64,000 bases of DNA from Azonexus hydrophilus (GTDB lineage: Bacteria; Pseudomonadota; Gammaproteobacteria; Burkholderiales; Rhodocyclaceae): the NCBI RefSeq assembly GCF_001956855.1, contig NZ_MTHD01000003.1, positions 372,001-436,000 on the forward strand. The letters are read 5' to 3'. The first letter of the stretch is position 1; each line of letters begins with the position of its first letter. A program made the translations under genes and the position numbers. The notes below the pieces were generated by a model. It ran no database searches and was not told the DNA's origin. It saw only the letters and a list, made by a program, of their open reading frames with translations. Shown in pieces: positions 47,647-57,502 of the stretch.

Positions 47647-47664
47647 GCGTTTTGGGCCAATTTC

Positions 47665-47674
47665 TGCGGTCGAC
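47665..47674 (+). repeat. Intergenic copy of TGCGGTCGAC
   Basis: The core is followed by CG, giving TGCGGTCGACCG, 18 bases after the oxygenase stop. It belongs to the dispersed motif family. Confidence 0.7.
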
Positions 47675-47687
47675 CGGGGCGTCGGGG

Positions 47688-47693
47688 TAAAAT
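47688..47693 (+). promoter_or_regulatory. Possible -10 element before the EamA transporter gene
   Basis: TAAAAT in the context GGGGTAAAATCCGG, 29 bases before the ATG. No clear -35. Confidence 0.3.
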
Positions 47694-47722
47694 CCGGCGC
47701 CCCTTGTCATTTCGAGTACTGC

Positions 47723-48574
47723 ATGCAATCCCTGTGGATGATCGCCGCCAGCTTCCTGTTCGCCTGCATGGGCGTCTGCGTCAAGCTGGCTGCCGAGACT
47801 CATTCGGCGGTCGAGATCACCTTCTGGCGCAGTTTCATCTCGCTGCTGCTGATGTACGGTCTGGTCCGCCTGCGCGGCGTGTCGCTGCGGACAGAGCACT
47901 GGCGCTGGCAGATCACCCGCGGGCTGGTCGGCTTTGTCGCGCTGTTCTCCTATTTCTACGCGATCACACTGTTGCCGCTGGCAACCGCGGTGACGCTCAA
48001 TTACACCTCGGCGATCTTCCTCGCGCTCTACCTGGTACTGGCCGGCTGGCGCATGCGTACCGGCATGCTCGGCGCGCTGGCCGTCGGCCTGGCCGGTGTC
48101 GTGCTGTTGCTGCGGCCGACGCTGCAGGCGGAGCAATTGTTCGGCGGTCTGGTCGGCCTGGGTTCGGGCGTGCTTGCCGGCATGGCCTATTTCAGCGTGC
48201 GCGAACTGGGGGCGCGCGGCGAACCGGAAACCCGCACGGTGTTCTATTTCGCCCTGGTGTCCACGATCTGTTCAGTGGTCTGGCTGGCTTTTAGTGAAAT
48301 TCATGCGGTCGACCGCGATAGCGGACTGATTTTGTTCGGTGTCGCCGGCTTTGCCACGCTCGCGCAACTGGCGATGACACGTGCCTATTCGCGTGGCAAA
48401 ACCTTGATGTCGGCGACGCTGGCCTACAGCACGGTCATTTTTTCCAGCCTGGCCGGGGCGCTGTTCTGGGGCGAGGTGCTGCCGGCATCGGCCTGGGCGG
48501 CAATCGGCCTGATCGTGCTGTCAGGCATTGCAGCGACGCATTTTTCGCGTGCCAGCCCGGTGGAGCAGGATTAA
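47723..48574 (+). CDS. EamA/DMT-superfamily transporter
   Basis: Membrane transporter of 283 residues with ten predicted helices in two EamA repeats. Typical phrases are FLFACMGVCVKLAAETHSAVEITFWR at the N terminus, LPLATAVTLNYTSAIFLALY at the end of the first repeat, and ALFWGEVLPASAWAAIGLIVLSG near the C terminus. Members export amino acids, nucleobases or other metabolites; the substrate cannot be told. A complete copy of GCGGTCGACCGC lies in the coding region at 48305-48316, read as Ala-Val-Asp-Arg. Confidence 0.92.
   Translation: MQSLWMIAASFLFACMGVCVKLAAETHSAVEITFWRSFISLLLMYGLVRLRGVSLRTEHWRWQITRGLVGFVALFSYFYAITLLPLATAVTLNYTSAIFLALYLVLAGWRMRTGMLGALAVGLAGVVLLLRPTLQAEQLFGGLVGLGSGVLAGMAYFSVRELGARGEPETRTVFYFALVSTICSVVWLAFSEIHAVDRDSGLILFGVAGFATLAQLAMTRAYSRGKTLMSATLAYSTVIFSSLAGALFWGEVLPASAWAAIGLIVLSGIAATHFSRASPVEQD
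48304..48317. repeat. Motif palindrome inside the EamA transporter gene
   Basis: TGCGGTCGACCGCG contains the perfect 12-base palindrome GCGGTCGACCGC. It encodes a loop segment, flanked by AT-rich codons unlike the rest of the gene. Confidence 0.75.
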
Positions 48575-48601
48575 ACTGGCAGCAACAACAAGGAGAGAAC
48601 C

Positions 48602-48952
48602 ATGATCGTCATCGACCACAAGGCCCACCGCGTCAATGTTTCCGTCTTCGGCGAATTCACGCTGGCGGACTATCGGGAGTTCGAGGAAGTCGTCAATTAC
48701 AAGATCAAGTTTGAAGGTCCGGTCGATCTTTATTTCGACCTGAGCAAGATGGGCACGCTGACGCTGGACGTCGCCTGGGAAGAAGTGAAGTTCTCGCGCG
48801 CCCATGCCAACGATTTCAACCGCGTGGCCGTCGTCACCGACAGCGAGTGGGTGACTTGGAGCGCGTGGATCTCCCAGACCTTCGTCAACGCCGATGTCCA
48901 GGTTTTCGATGATGCCGCCGAGGCGGATGAATGGCTGGAGTCCGAGGATTGA
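48602..48952 (+). CDS. SpoIIAA-like (STAS-fold) protein
   Basis: Cytosolic protein of 116 residues that fits the SpoIIAA-like family (PF11964 type): IDHKAHRVNVSVFGEFTLADYREFEEVV, VDLYFDLSKMGTLTLDVAWEEVKFSRAHANDFNRVAVVTDSEW-like order and a final acidic helix. The fold resembles anti-sigma antagonists, but the family role is unknown. AGGAGA lies upstream of the ATG. Its TGA overlaps the TTG start of the sulfurtransferase gene. Confidence 0.88.
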   Translation: MIVIDHKAHRVNVSVFGEFTLADYREFEEVVNYKIKFEGPVDLYFDLSKMGTLTLDVAWEEVKFSRAHANDFNRVAVVTDSEWVTWSAWISQTFVNADVQVFDDAAEADEWLESED

Positions 48953-49788
48953 GTCAGACCACCGTCGTTGCCCCCGAACTGCTGCAGGCGCAGCTCGGCC
49001 ATCCGGACTGGCTGGTCATCGATGTCCGTCATCAGCTGGCCGATGTCGGTTACGGCGAGCGCAGCTATGCCGAAGCACACATTCCCGGCGCCTTCTTCCT
49101 GCACTGTGACCGCGATCTGTCGGCGCCGATGACCGGCAGCAACGGGCGGCATCCGCTGCCTGACCCGCAGCAACTGGCGGCTCGTCTGGGCAGCATCGGC
49201 ATCGGTCGGCAAACCCAGGTCGTGGTCTATGACGACGCCCAGGGCATGATTGCCGGGCGCCTGTGGTGGCTGTTGCGCTGGCTCGGTCACGAGGCCGTTG
49301 CCGTGCTCGATGGTGGCTGGCAGGCCTGGCTGGAAGCTGGCGGTGCAGTCAGCGCCGAGCTGCCGCAGCCGACGCCCTGCGCTTTTGTGCCGGTGCAGCG
49401 CAATTTTGCGGTCGACGCGCAATTTGTCCGGAAAATGCTCGAAGCGCCGTCGATGCGTCTGGTTGACGGACGGGCCGCGGACCGCTTCCGTGGCGAGAAC
49501 GAAACCATTGATCCGGTGGGCGGGCATATCCCCGGCGCCGTCAATCGCTTCTTCCGTGACAATCTGGCGGTCGACGGCCATTTCAAGCCGGCCAGCGAAC
49601 TTGCCGCCGAATGGCGGAATATCCTTGCCGGCGAAAGTGCGGAAGCGGTTGTGCATTACTGCGGCTCCGGCGTTTCCGCCTGCCACAATATCCTGGCGAT
49701 GGAAATCGCCGGCCTGTCAGGTTCACGTCTGTACGGCGGTTCGTGGAGTGAATGGTGCGCTGACCCGCAGCGGCCGGTGGCGCGCTGA
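48949..49788 (+). CDS. Tandem-rhodanese sulfurtransferase (thiosulfate/3-mercaptopyruvate type)
   Basis: Sulfurtransferase of 279 residues with two rhodanese domains. The first has [30 protein letters not shown] and lacks the active cysteine, as usual. The second has [29 protein letters not shown] and the active-site loop CGSGVSAC. The CGSGV form is typical of mercaptopyruvate sulfurtransferases, though thiosulfate use is possible. I favour the TTG at 48949, which overlaps the previous stop and has GGAG 8 bases upstream; ATG 48931 is the alternative. A motif copy is at 49407-49416. Confidence 0.92.
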   Translation: MSQTTVVAPELLQAQLGHPDWLVIDVRHQLADVGYGERSYAEAHIPGAFFLHCDRDLSAPMTGSNGRHPLPDPQQLAARLGSIGIGRQTQVVVYDDAQGMIAGRLWWLLRWLGHEAVAVLDGGWQAWLEAGGAVSAELPQPTPCAFVPVQRNFAVDAQFVRKMLEAPSMRLVDGRAADRFRGENETIDPVGGHIPGAVNRFFRDNLAVDGHFKPASELAAEWRNILAGESAEAVVHYCGSGVSACHNILAMEIAGLSGSRLYGGSWSEWCADPQRPVAR

Positions 49789-49900
49789 GTCAGGTACCGA
49801 CTCGGTTACGCATCCATCGGGGCAACCGGGATGTTTTCCACCGGTTGCTGCCGTCATGGAGGAAAAAGAGTGCTGGAGTTTTTGTAAAAGCCCATTAAGA

Positions 49901-52900
49901 ATGTGGCCTTTTTCCGGCACCTTCCTGCGGCTCATGCCAGTGTTACTGTTTCTCCGGCGCATGCTTTTGCTGTGCGCATGTCTCCTGTCTGTTGCGCCGG
50001 CATTGGCCGAAGCGCCGCCGAAATCGGTGCGCGTGGTGCTGGACGACAATTACCCGCCCTACGTTTTCCGTGCGGCGGATGGCTCGGTGCAGGGCATTCT
50101 CCCCGAGCTTTGGCAACTCTGGGCAAAGCGTACCGGGATTGCCGTGGATCTGCAGGCCATGGACTGGGCCAGGGCGCTCGAGACGATGGCCAGCGGCCAG
50201 GCCGATATCATCGATACCGTTTTCCGCACCGAGGCCCGCGAGAAGCTCTACGATTTCACCAAACCCTATGCCGCCATCGAGGTATCGCTTTTCTTCCATG
50301 AAAGCATCAGCGGCATTGCCGATGCCGAGTCGGCCCGGGGATTCACCATCGGCGTCAAGGACGGTGACGCCTGCATTGATTATCTGAAGGCAAAAGGTAT
50401 CAGCGACTTCAAGCGCTATCCCAGCTATGAGTCGCTGGTCAAGGCGTCGGTGCGGCTGAGTGTCCGGGTCATCTGCATCGACAAGCCACCGGCTCATTAC
50501 TTTTTCCTGCGCGAAGGTGCGCCCGATCAGTTCATGTATTCGCCCGCGCTGTATGTCGGTGAGTTTCACCGGGCGGTGGCCAAGGGGCGTAAGGATCTTC
50601 TGGAAATCGTCGAAACGGGTTTTTACGGGATCGATGATGCCGAGCGTGCCGCCATCGAACGTCGCTGGCTGGGTGAGCGCCTGGAAGACAGCCCGTGGGA
50701 ACGCCATGCCCGACCCATGGCCTATGCGCTGATCGGCCTGTGTCTGCTGATCTCCGTGCTGTTTGGCTGGACCCGGATATTGCGTCGTCAGGTGGCTGAG
50801 CGGACAAGCGAACTGAGTAGCACCTTGCTTTCCCTGCGGCAGACCGAGGAACGGTTTCATACGCTGTTCGAACAGGCCAATGACGCGATATTCATCATGC
50901 AGGGCGAAGTGGTGCTCGACTGCAACCGGCGGGCCGAGAGTCTCTATCAGATGTCCCGGGAAAAGCTGGTCGGCATGACACCGATGATCGCGTCGCCTGA
51001 ATTTCAGCCGAACGGTCGCCCGTCGCAGGAAGTGCTTCGGGAAATGCTGCAGAAGGCACACGAAGGCCAATCGGTGGTTTTCGAGTGGCGCAACCTGTAC
51101 GAGGACGGTTCACCGCTGGATGTCGAGGTCAGCCTAAATCGCATCGATTACGCCGGCGAGGAATGCCTGCAGGCGATCGTCCGTGACGTTACCGAACGCA
51201 AGCAGAAGGATATCCGGATCCGCGAATTGCTCGACGAGCAGCGTCTGATTTTCGATAACGCGCACGTCGGCATCCTGCTGTTACGCAATCGGCGGATCAT
51301 CAAGTGCAATCAGCGTATCGCCGAGATGTTCGGTTTTGCCGGCCCGCATGAGCTGGAAGGCCAGACCACCGAGGTCCTCTACGGTTCGCGGGAACATTTC
51401 GAGGCGGCCGGCCAGGCTGGGTACCCGCTGCTGGCGGCCAATGGTTTTGCCCATTTCGAAACGGAAATGCACCACCGCGACGGCACAGCGATGTGGGTCA
51501 TGCAGACCGGGCGGCCACTGGATCGGGATGCTGCGCTGGAAGCGGCTTCGATCTGGGTGTATACCGACATCACCGAGCGCAAGCGGGTCGAAGTCGATCT
51601 GCGCATCGCGGCGGCGGCTTTCGAGTCGCAGGAAGGCATGGTGATCACCGACACGCGCGGCATCATTCTCCGGGTCAATCAGGCCTTTGTCGAAAGCACC
51701 GGTTACCGGGCCGACGAAGTCGTTGGCCAGACGCCGCGAATGTTCAAGTCGGGGCGCCACGATGCCGCCTTCTACCGCGACATGTGGGCGGCGATCATCG
51801 AGAATGGCAGCTGGCAAGGCGAAGTCTGGGATCGGCGCAAGAACGGCGAGATCTATCCGAAATGGCTGACCATCTCGGCAGTCAAGGACGACGCCGGCGT
51901 GGTCACGCATTACATCGGCACGCACTTCGACATCACCGAACGCAAGAAGGCCGAGGAAAAAATCGAGGCGCTGGCGTTCAACGACCAGCTGACCGGGCTG
52001 GCCAACCGTTTCAGCCTGCATGAGAGGCTGTCGCAGGTGCTTGGGCTCGCCGCCCGCAATGGCAAGCAGGTGGCCTTGCTGATGATCGATCTCGATAATT
52101 TCAAGACGATCAACGACACGCTCGGCCATCAGATCGGCGATCTGCTGCTGGTTGAACTGGCGCAGCGCCTGGGTAATACCGTGCGCCAGAGTGATCTGGT
52201 GGCCCGTCTGGGCGGCGATGAATTCGTCGTCGTGCTGTCCGACCTCGATTCACCGGCCGATGCCGCCCATGTTGCCGACAAGATCCTGTCAGTCGTCGCC
52301 AAACCCTACTCGCTGGATGGCAACGACCTGCGCAGCAGTGCCAGTATCGGCATCTGTCTCTATCCCGATGATGCTGAAGAAAGCACGGACCTGATGCAGA
52401 AGGCCGATGCCGCGATGTATCACGCCAAGGCGAGTGGCCGCGGCAACTACCAGTTCTTCAAGGCGGAGATCCAGCTCGCCGCGGTCAAGCGGCTGGCCAT
52501 CGAATCCGATCTGCGCAAGGCCATCGAGCAGCGTCAGTTCCTGCTGCATTACCAGCCACAACTCGATCTGCGCAGCGGTCGCGTGGTCGGGGTCGAGGCC
52601 CTGATCCGCTGGCAGCATCCGGAGCGTGGGCTGGTCTCGCCGATGGAGTTCATTCCGATCGCCGAGGAGACAGGTCTGATCCTGCCGATCGGCGACTGGG
52701 TCCTGGAGCATGCCTGCCGGCAACTGGCCATCTGGCAAAGCCATGGTATCGCGCATGTGCGGATGTCGGTCAATCTGACGGCCAGCCAGTTTCTCAACCG
52801 TGCGCTGCCGGATCGCATCCAGGCATTGTTGCGCCAGTACGGGCTGGCGCCCGAAATGATGGCGCTGGAAGTGACCGAGTCGATGTCGATGGCCGATCCG

Positions 52901-53302
52901 GACCAGACCATCGCTTCCATGAACGAACTGACCGGTTGCGGCCTGTCGCTGGCCATCGACGATTTCGGTACCGGCTATTCCTCGCTCGCCTATCTGAAGC
53001 TGTTCCCGGTCAGTACGCTGAAGATCGACCGCTCCTTCGTCAAGGATATCGAAAGCGATCAGAACGACGCCGATATCTGCGACGTGACCGTGTTGCTCGC
53101 GCACAAGCTCGGGCTTGATGTCGTTGCCGAAGGCGTCGAGACCGAGGCGCAGCTGAAATACCTGCTGTCCATTGGTTGCGAGAAAATCCAGGGCTACCTG
53201 ATCAGCAAGCCCCTGCCGGCCGATGAGGTCGAGCAGTTCATCCGCGACAATCCGCCGATGACCGGGCTGGGAACGACGGATTTGTGGGACGCCGCAGAAT
53301 GA
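49901..53302 (+). CDS. Sensor protein with periplasmic substrate-binding domain, three PAS domains, GGDEF and EAL
   Basis: Multidomain cyclic di-GMP protein of about 1133 residues. A signal segment is followed by a bacterial solute-binding (SBP_bac_3) domain ([39 protein letters not shown]) to about residue 265. A membrane helix ([18 protein letters not shown]) follows, then a short coiled coil and three PAS/PAC units ending in ERKQKD, ERKRVE and ERKKAE. The GGDEF domain has RQSD plus an intact GGDEF, and the EAL domain has [26 protein letters not shown] and [12 protein letters not shown]. Both enzyme sites look intact. ATG 49901 or 49934 may be used. It is followed by a convergent HD-GYP gene 16 bases away. 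Confidence 0.92.
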   Translation: MWPFSGTFLRLMPVLLFLRRMLLLCACLLSVAPALAEAPPKSVRVVLDDNYPPYVFRAADGSVQGILPELWQLWAKRTGIAVDLQAMDWARALETMASGQADIIDTVFRTEAREKLYDFTKPYAAIEVSLFFHESISGIADAESARGFTIGVKDGDACIDYLKAKGISDFKRYPSYESLVKASVRLSVRVICIDKPPAHYFFLREGAPDQFMYSPALYVGEFHRAVAKGRKDLLEIVETGFYGIDDAERAAIERRWLGERLEDSPWERHARPMAYALIGLCLLISVLFGWTRILRRQVAERTSELSSTLLSLRQTEERFHTLFEQANDAIFIMQGEVVLDCNRRAESLYQMSREKLVGMTPMIASPEFQPNGRPSQEVLREMLQKAHEGQSVVFEWRNLYEDGSPLDVEVSLNRIDYAGEECLQAIVRDVTERKQKDIRIRELLDEQRLIFDNAHVGILLLRNRRIIKCNQRIAEMFGFAGPHELEGQTTEVLYGSREHFEAAGQAGYPLLAANGFAHFETEMHHRDGTAMWVMQTGRPLDRDAALEAASIWVYTDITERKRVEVDLRIAAAAFESQEGMVITDTRGIILRVNQAFVESTGYRADEVVGQTPRMFKSGRHDAAFYRDMWAAIIENGSWQGEVWDRRKNGEIYPKWLTISAVKDDAGVVTHYIGTHFDITERKKAEEKIEALAFNDQLTGLANRFSLHERLSQVLGLAARNGKQVALLMIDLDNFKTINDTLGHQIGDLLLVELAQRLGNTVRQSDLVARLGGDEFVVVLSDLDSPADAAHVADKILSVVAKPYSLDGNDLRSSASIGICLYPDDAEESTDLMQKADAAMYHAKASGRGNYQFFKAEIQLAAVKRLAIESDLRKAIEQRQFLLHYQPQLDLRSGRVVGVEALIRWQHPERGLVSPMEFIPIAEETGLILPIGDWVLEHACRQLAIWQSHGIAHVRMSVNLTASQFLNRALPDRIQALLRQYGLAPEMMALEVTESMSMADPDQTIASMNELTGCGLSLAIDDFGTGYSSLAYLKLFPVSTLKIDRSFVKDIESDQNDADICDVTVLLAHKLGLDVVAEGVETEAQLKYLLSIGCEKIQGYLISKPLPADEVEQFIRDNPPMTGLGTTDLWDAAE

Positions 53303-53318
53303 ACTTCCGGCCGCATCG

Positions 53319-54590
53319 TCAGTTGCCGGGGAAAAAATGTTCCTTGAGCTTGTCGTTGAGCAGGCGCCGGCAGTCGGCTTCGCTGCAACTGCTCAAGGTG
53401 GCGTGAAGTTCGCCGGCGATGGCCAGGAAAGCCCGGGTGATATCCGGATCGAAGTGGCTGCCGCTATCGCGCTGAATGATGGCGATGGCTTGCGGAAAAT
53501 CCATGGGCGCCTTGTACGGGCGCTTCGAGGTCAGGGCATCGAAGACGTCGGCGACGGCAAAGATGCGGGCCCCGAGGGGAATGTCGCTGCCCCGCAGGCC
53601 TCGCGGATAGCCTGAGCCGTCCCATTTTTCGTGGTGGCCGGAAACGATCTCGGCGGCTTCCTCGAGCCAGGCGATGCCGGTAACGATGGCTTCCCCCTGG
53701 TCGACGTGGGTGCGCATGATCGTCATTTCTTCATCGTCGAGTCGTCCCGGCTTGAGGAGAATGGCATCGGGAATGCCGATTTTCCCGATATCGTGCAAGA
53801 AGCTGCCGATGATCAGGGCCTGCATGCTGCGTACGGGGAGGTCCAGCGACTCGCCGATGCGGGCGGCAATCCACGCCACCCGGTAGTTGTGGGCACCGGT
53901 GTCCGAGTCGCGTCGGGCAACGGCGCGGCCCAGCGCCTCCATCATCGACAGATGGGAATCGAGCAGTTCGTTGGCCTTGCGGATATTGTCGGCCGACAAC
54001 TGGACCACGAACGGATAGATGGTCAGGCCGCACAGCAGCGAGGCGCCGGCGGCAATCAGTGCCATCAGGAAGGCGCCCTGCATCAATTGCGCCTGCTGCC
54101 ATTCGGGAACGAGGCGAACACCCTCGAAATAGCCTGATGGTGCGGCGCTGGTGGCGCCCGGAAGCGGGGTCAGCGGCACGAAAATCCGCAACACCCATCC
54201 ATGTTCGGTCAGATCGAGGCTTTCATAACTGGCTTCGGTGTATTGCGGCCGGCCATGCTTGGGCAGCAGCCGTTCGATTGCTTCACCGGCCGGCGTTGTC
54301 GACTCCGCCAGTTTGCGGCCTGAAGCATCGTAGATCTCGGCGATGTCGAACAGGCCGCCGGTAATTGTCCGTGCTGCCTCGCCGGCCTGCCGGATCAGGC
54401 GTTCGTCATCCGGTCGGGCGAAGGATTCAATGTGCGCCAGGATGTGCCGCGATTCTTCCATGGCCAGCGCGACCATTTCCTCTTCGGCGATTTCCCGCGA
54501 AATGAACCAGATGACCGGGCTGGTAACTACGGCCACCAGCAGGCTGATGGCCGCGATGCGCCGGGCTGCGCGTTTGTTGAATGCATTCAT
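53319..54590 (-). CDS. Membrane HD-GYP cyclic di-GMP phosphodiesterase
   Basis: Protein of 423 residues. It has an N-terminal helix (about 13-32), a periplasmic region of about 135 residues, a second helix (near 172-195) and the HD-GYP domain from about 215. The metal and substrate motifs are intact: GAHNYRVAWIAA, SFLHDIGKIGIPDAIL, HVDQGEAI, SGHHEKWDGSGYPRGL and FAVADVFDALTSKRPYK. This class hydrolyses cyclic di-GMP to GMP. It is convergent with the GGDEF-EAL gene, 16 bases away, so the pair probably acts in the same signalling circuit. Confidence 0.93.
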   Translation of the reverse strand: MNAFNKRAARRIAAISLLVAVVTSPVIWFISREIAEEEMVALAMEESRHILAHIESFARPDDERLIRQAGEAARTITGGLFDIAEIYDASGRKLAESTTPAGEAIERLLPKHGRPQYTEASYESLDLTEHGWVLRIFVPLTPLPGATSAAPSGYFEGVRLVPEWQQAQLMQGAFLMALIAAGASLLCGLTIYPFVVQLSADNIRKANELLDSHLSMMEALGRAVARRDSDTGAHNYRVAWIAARIGESLDLPVRSMQALIIGSFLHDIGKIGIPDAILLKPGRLDDEEMTIMRTHVDQGEAIVTGIAWLEEAAEIVSGHHEKWDGSGYPRGLRGSDIPLGARIFAVADVFDALTSKRPYKAPMDFPQAIAIIQRDSGSHFDPDITRAFLAIAGELHATLSSCSEADCRRLLNDKLKEHFFPGN

Positions 54591-54673
54591 GGGTCTGGCC
54601 TTGGCGAAACGACAAGGGCGAATTTAAGCAAAGGAAGCTGAAGCAGAGATGAATGACCCGGTTGGATTGCGAC

Positions 54674-55705
54674 CTAGTTTCTTTCGCCCAGCGCCTTGAG
54701 CGCCCAGGAAACATGTTCGCGAACCAGCGCCGATGGATGGTCGGCGCGCATTTTCAGCGCATTCAGCGCGTCGACCGTAGCCGGGCCGTTGCCCAGTGCG
54801 ACGGCGATGTTGCGCAACCAGCGTTCGTGGCCGATGCGGCGGATCGGGTTGCCGGCCAGGCGTTCGTCGAACTGCGCTTCGCTCCACGCGAACAGTTCGA
54901 TCAGGCTGGCAGAATCAAGACCATGGCGCGGGGCGAATTCCCGGTCGCCAAGGCGGGCGAAGCGATTCCACGGGCAGCAGGTCTGGCAGTCGTCGCAACC
55001 GTAGATACGGTTGCCGAGCAGTGGCCGGAATTCTTCGGGAATGGCACCGGCGAGTTCGATCGTCAGATAGGAAATGCAGCGTCGCGCGTCGACCTTGTAG
55101 GGGGCGATGATGGCGCCGGTGGGGCAGGCGCTGAGGCAACGGGTGCAACTGCCGCAGTGCTCGTCGATCGGGGTGTCGGGTGGCAGCGGAAGGTCGCAGT
55201 AGATTTCGCCGAGAAAACGCCACGATCCCTGCTTCGACAATAGCAAGGTGTGCTTGCCGCGCCAGCCGAGGCCGGCCTGGCGGGCAAACTCGACTTCCAT
55301 CACCGGCGCCGAATCGGAAAACACCCGGTAGCCGAACGGGCCGGCCAGTTCGCCGATGGCGGTGGCCAGTTTCTGCAGGCGGCTGCGTACCACCTTGTGA
55401 TAGTCGCGGCCCTGGGCATAGCGGGAGATCGCAGCCTGCGCCGGCGCTTCGGTGGTTTTTGCATGCGGCAGGTAGTCGACCGCAGCAGAGATCACGGTGA
55501 TGGTTCCCGGCTGCAATTGCTGCGGGTTGGCGCGCAGTTCGAGATGCCGCGCCATATAATCCATCTCCCCGTGCAGGCCGTCGGCCAACCATGCGCGCAG
55601 GCCGTCGACGGCCGCCCCGGGGTCGGCGCGGGTCACGCCGATTTCGGCAAAACCCAGTTCCTGGCCGATCCTGCGGATGCTCGCCTTGAGTTCCGTACCG
55701 TTCAT
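54674..55705 (-). CDS. queG: Epoxyqueuosine reductase
   Basis: Cobalamin-dependent iron-sulfur enzyme of 343 residues for the last step of queuosine tRNA modification. Two ferredoxin-type 4Fe-4S clusters are seen in CGSCTRCLSACPTGAI and in CISYLTIE with GCDDCQTCCPWNRFA. The N-terminal part has GEMDYMARHLELRANPQQLQPG and the QAGLGWRGKHTLLLSKQGSW segment. A C-terminal HEAT-like region closes the protein. I chose ATG 55705; a longer start at 55726 would overlap the divergent tsaE gene. A motif copy on the minus strand lies at 55475-55484. folE2, another queuosine-pathway gene, is also in the window. Confidence 0.95.
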   Translation of the reverse strand: MNGTELKASIRRIGQELGFAEIGVTRADPGAAVDGLRAWLADGLHGEMDYMARHLELRANPQQLQPGTITVISAAVDYLPHAKTTEAPAQAAISRYAQGRDYHKVVRSRLQKLATAIGELAGPFGYRVFSDSAPVMEVEFARQAGLGWRGKHTLLLSKQGSWRFLGEIYCDLPLPPDTPIDEHCGSCTRCLSACPTGAIIAPYKVDARRCISYLTIELAGAIPEEFRPLLGNRIYGCDDCQTCCPWNRFARLGDREFAPRHGLDSASLIELFAWSEAQFDERLAGNPIRRIGHERWLRNIAVALGNGPATVDALNALKMRADHPSALVREHVSWALKALGERN

Positions 55706-55720
55706 CGTGGAGTCACCATC

Positions 55721-56236
55721 ATGCATAGCCCGGATGTTACCGCCGTTTTCGATCTGCCCGATGAGGCCGCGACCCAGTTATTGGGTGAAAACCTGGCTGT
55801 TGCGATCGCTCCCGGGCTGGTGATCTTCCTTGAAGGCGACCTTGGGGCGGGTAAAACCACGCTGGCGCGGGCGCTGATCCGGGCGCTTGGTCACACCGGG
55901 CCGGTGAAAAGTCCGACCTATGCTTTGGTTGAAGTTTACGTAGTTTCGAGTTTATACTTGTATCACTTTGATTTTTATCGCTTCGAGTCACCAGAGGAGT
56001 TCCTCGATGCGGGTTTTGGCGAATATTTCAACGATGCATCGGTCTGTCTGGTCGAATGGCCTGACAAGGCGGCCGGTTGCGTTCCGTCGCCAGACCTCCG
56101 CATTCACTTGCAGCACGCCGGGTCCGCGCGTGTTGCGGCGCTCGCAGCTTCGTCCGAAAGGGGGGCGTCATGCGTAAGGACACTCACCTCGATCCGGGAA
56201 GGCGGCAACTCCTGCGCTACGCCGGATCGGCGCTAG
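55721..56236 (+). CDS. tsaE: tRNA threonylcarbamoyladenosine biosynthesis ATPase TsaE
   Basis: P-loop ATPase of 171 residues that works with TsaB and TsaD to make t6A37 in tRNA. It has the Walker A motif LEGDLGAGKTTLARALIRALGH, SPTYALVEVY, LYHFDFYRFESPEEFLDAGF and VCLVEWPDKA. The start is ATG 55721. It is 15 bases from the divergent queG start, so promoters for either gene must lie inside the other. Its 3' end overlaps amiC by 67 bases, and the last 20 or so residues read out of the family pattern. Confidence 0.94.
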   Translation: MHSPDVTAVFDLPDEAATQLLGENLAVAIAPGLVIFLEGDLGAGKTTLARALIRALGHTGPVKSPTYALVEVYVVSSLYLYHFDFYRFESPEEFLDAGFGEYFNDASVCLVEWPDKAAGCVPSPDLRIHLQHAGSARVAALAASSERGASCVRTLTSIREGGNSCATPDRR

Positions 56237-57486
56237 TTCTCTCGGTCACGCCGCTCGCCGGCCTGGCCGCCAACCGTCCGGCCATCATTGCCGTGCGTAT
56301 CTGGCCGGCCGAGGATTACACGCGGGTCACCCTCGAACACGACGCGCCGCTGAAATTCAATCACTTCCTCGTCGAGAATCCGGAACGCCTGGTTGTCGAT
56401 ATAGAAGGCGTCGAGTTCAACAGCGTGCTCGAGAGCCTGGCCGGCAAGGTCGCCGACAGCGATCCCAATATCAAGCTGCTGCGTGCCGGGCGCTTCAAGC
56501 CGGGCGTCGTACGCTTGGTCATGGAACTGAAAACCCGGGTCAAGCCCCAGGTCTTCTCGCTGGCGCCGGTCGCCGAGTATGGCCATCGCCTGGTCCTCGA
56601 CGTTTATCCCGAAAACCCGGCCGATCCGTTGATGGCCCTGCTTGAAGGTCGTCAGGATGCAGTCGAGCCGCTCAAGCTCGATCAGGAGCTTTCGGGTCAG
56701 GCCCAGAAGCCTGCAGCCACGCCGGATACGGCGACGGCAAAAAAGCCGGGCAAGGCAGTGGTCGACCGGCTTGTCACCATCATGCTCGACCCCGGCCATG
56801 GTGGCGAAGACCCCGGCGCGGTCGGCAAGCGTGGGACCTATGAAAAGAACGTGACGCTGGCCATCGCCCGTCGCCTCAAGGCGCGCATCGATGCCGAGCC
56901 GAACATGCGGGCAGTATTGACCCGCGACGGCGATTTTTTCGTGCCGCTGCATGTCCGTGTCCAGAAAGCCAGGCGCATCCAGTCGGATCTTTTCCTGTCG
57001 ATCCACGCCGATGCCTGGATCAAGCCCGATGCGCGTGGATCGTCGGTGTTCGTGCTGTCCGAAAAGGGCGCTTCGAGTACCCAGGCCCGCCTGCTGGCGC
57101 AGAAGGAAAATAATGCCGACCTGATTGGCGGCGTGAACATTGCCGCGACCAAGGATGTCTTTCTCGCGCGCACCTTGCTCGACCTGTCGCAAACGGCAAC
57201 CATCAACGACAGTCTGAAGCTGGGCAAGTACCTGCTGGGCGAGCTCGGGTCAATCAATCACCTGCACAAGGCACATGTCGAGCAGGCAGGGTTTGCCGTG
57301 CTCAAGGCGCCGGACATTCCGTCGGCACTGATCGAGACGGCGTTCATCTCCAATCCGGAAGAGGAGCTCCGGTTGAAGGACGAGGCTTACCAGGAGCAAA
57401 TGGCTGACGCATTGATGCGCGGTATCCGCCAGTATTTCATCAAGCACCCGCCGGGGCCGAAGGCTCGCATGGCGAGGGCCGGCTGA
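56170..57486 (+). CDS. N-acetylmuramoyl-L-alanine amidase (AmiC-like)
   Basis: Periplasmic cell-wall hydrolase of 438 residues that splits septal peptidoglycan during division. It has a twin-arginine signal (DPGRRQLLRYAGSALVLSVTPLAG), an AMIN localisation domain (about 45-150, ending VLDVYPE) and a zinc amidase_3 domain from about 195 (TIMLDPGHGGEDPGAVG with zinc His and Glu, FLSIHADAW, and PSALIETAFISNPEEE). A Pro/Ala/Thr linker joins them. The tsaE-amidase pair is common in proteobacteria. AmiC versus AmiB naming is uncertain, but the AMIN domain and Tat signal fit AmiC. Confidence 0.95.
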   Translation: MRKDTHLDPGRRQLLRYAGSALVLSVTPLAGLAANRPAIIAVRIWPAEDYTRVTLEHDAPLKFNHFLVENPERLVVDIEGVEFNSVLESLAGKVADSDPNIKLLRAGRFKPGVVRLVMELKTRVKPQVFSLAPVAEYGHRLVLDVYPENPADPLMALLEGRQDAVEPLKLDQELSGQAQKPAATPDTATAKKPGKAVVDRLVTIMLDPGHGGEDPGAVGKRGTYEKNVTLAIARRLKARIDAEPNMRAVLTRDGDFFVPLHVRVQKARRIQSDLFLSIHADAWIKPDARGSSVFVLSEKGASSTQARLLAQKENNADLIGGVNIAATKDVFLARTLLDLSQTATINDSLKLGKYLLGELGSINHLHKAHVEQAGFAVLKAPDIPSALIETAFISNPEEELRLKDEAYQEQMADALMRGIRQYFIKHPPGPKARMARAG

Positions 57487-57502
57487 GCCGGGGCGGAAGC
57501 TT

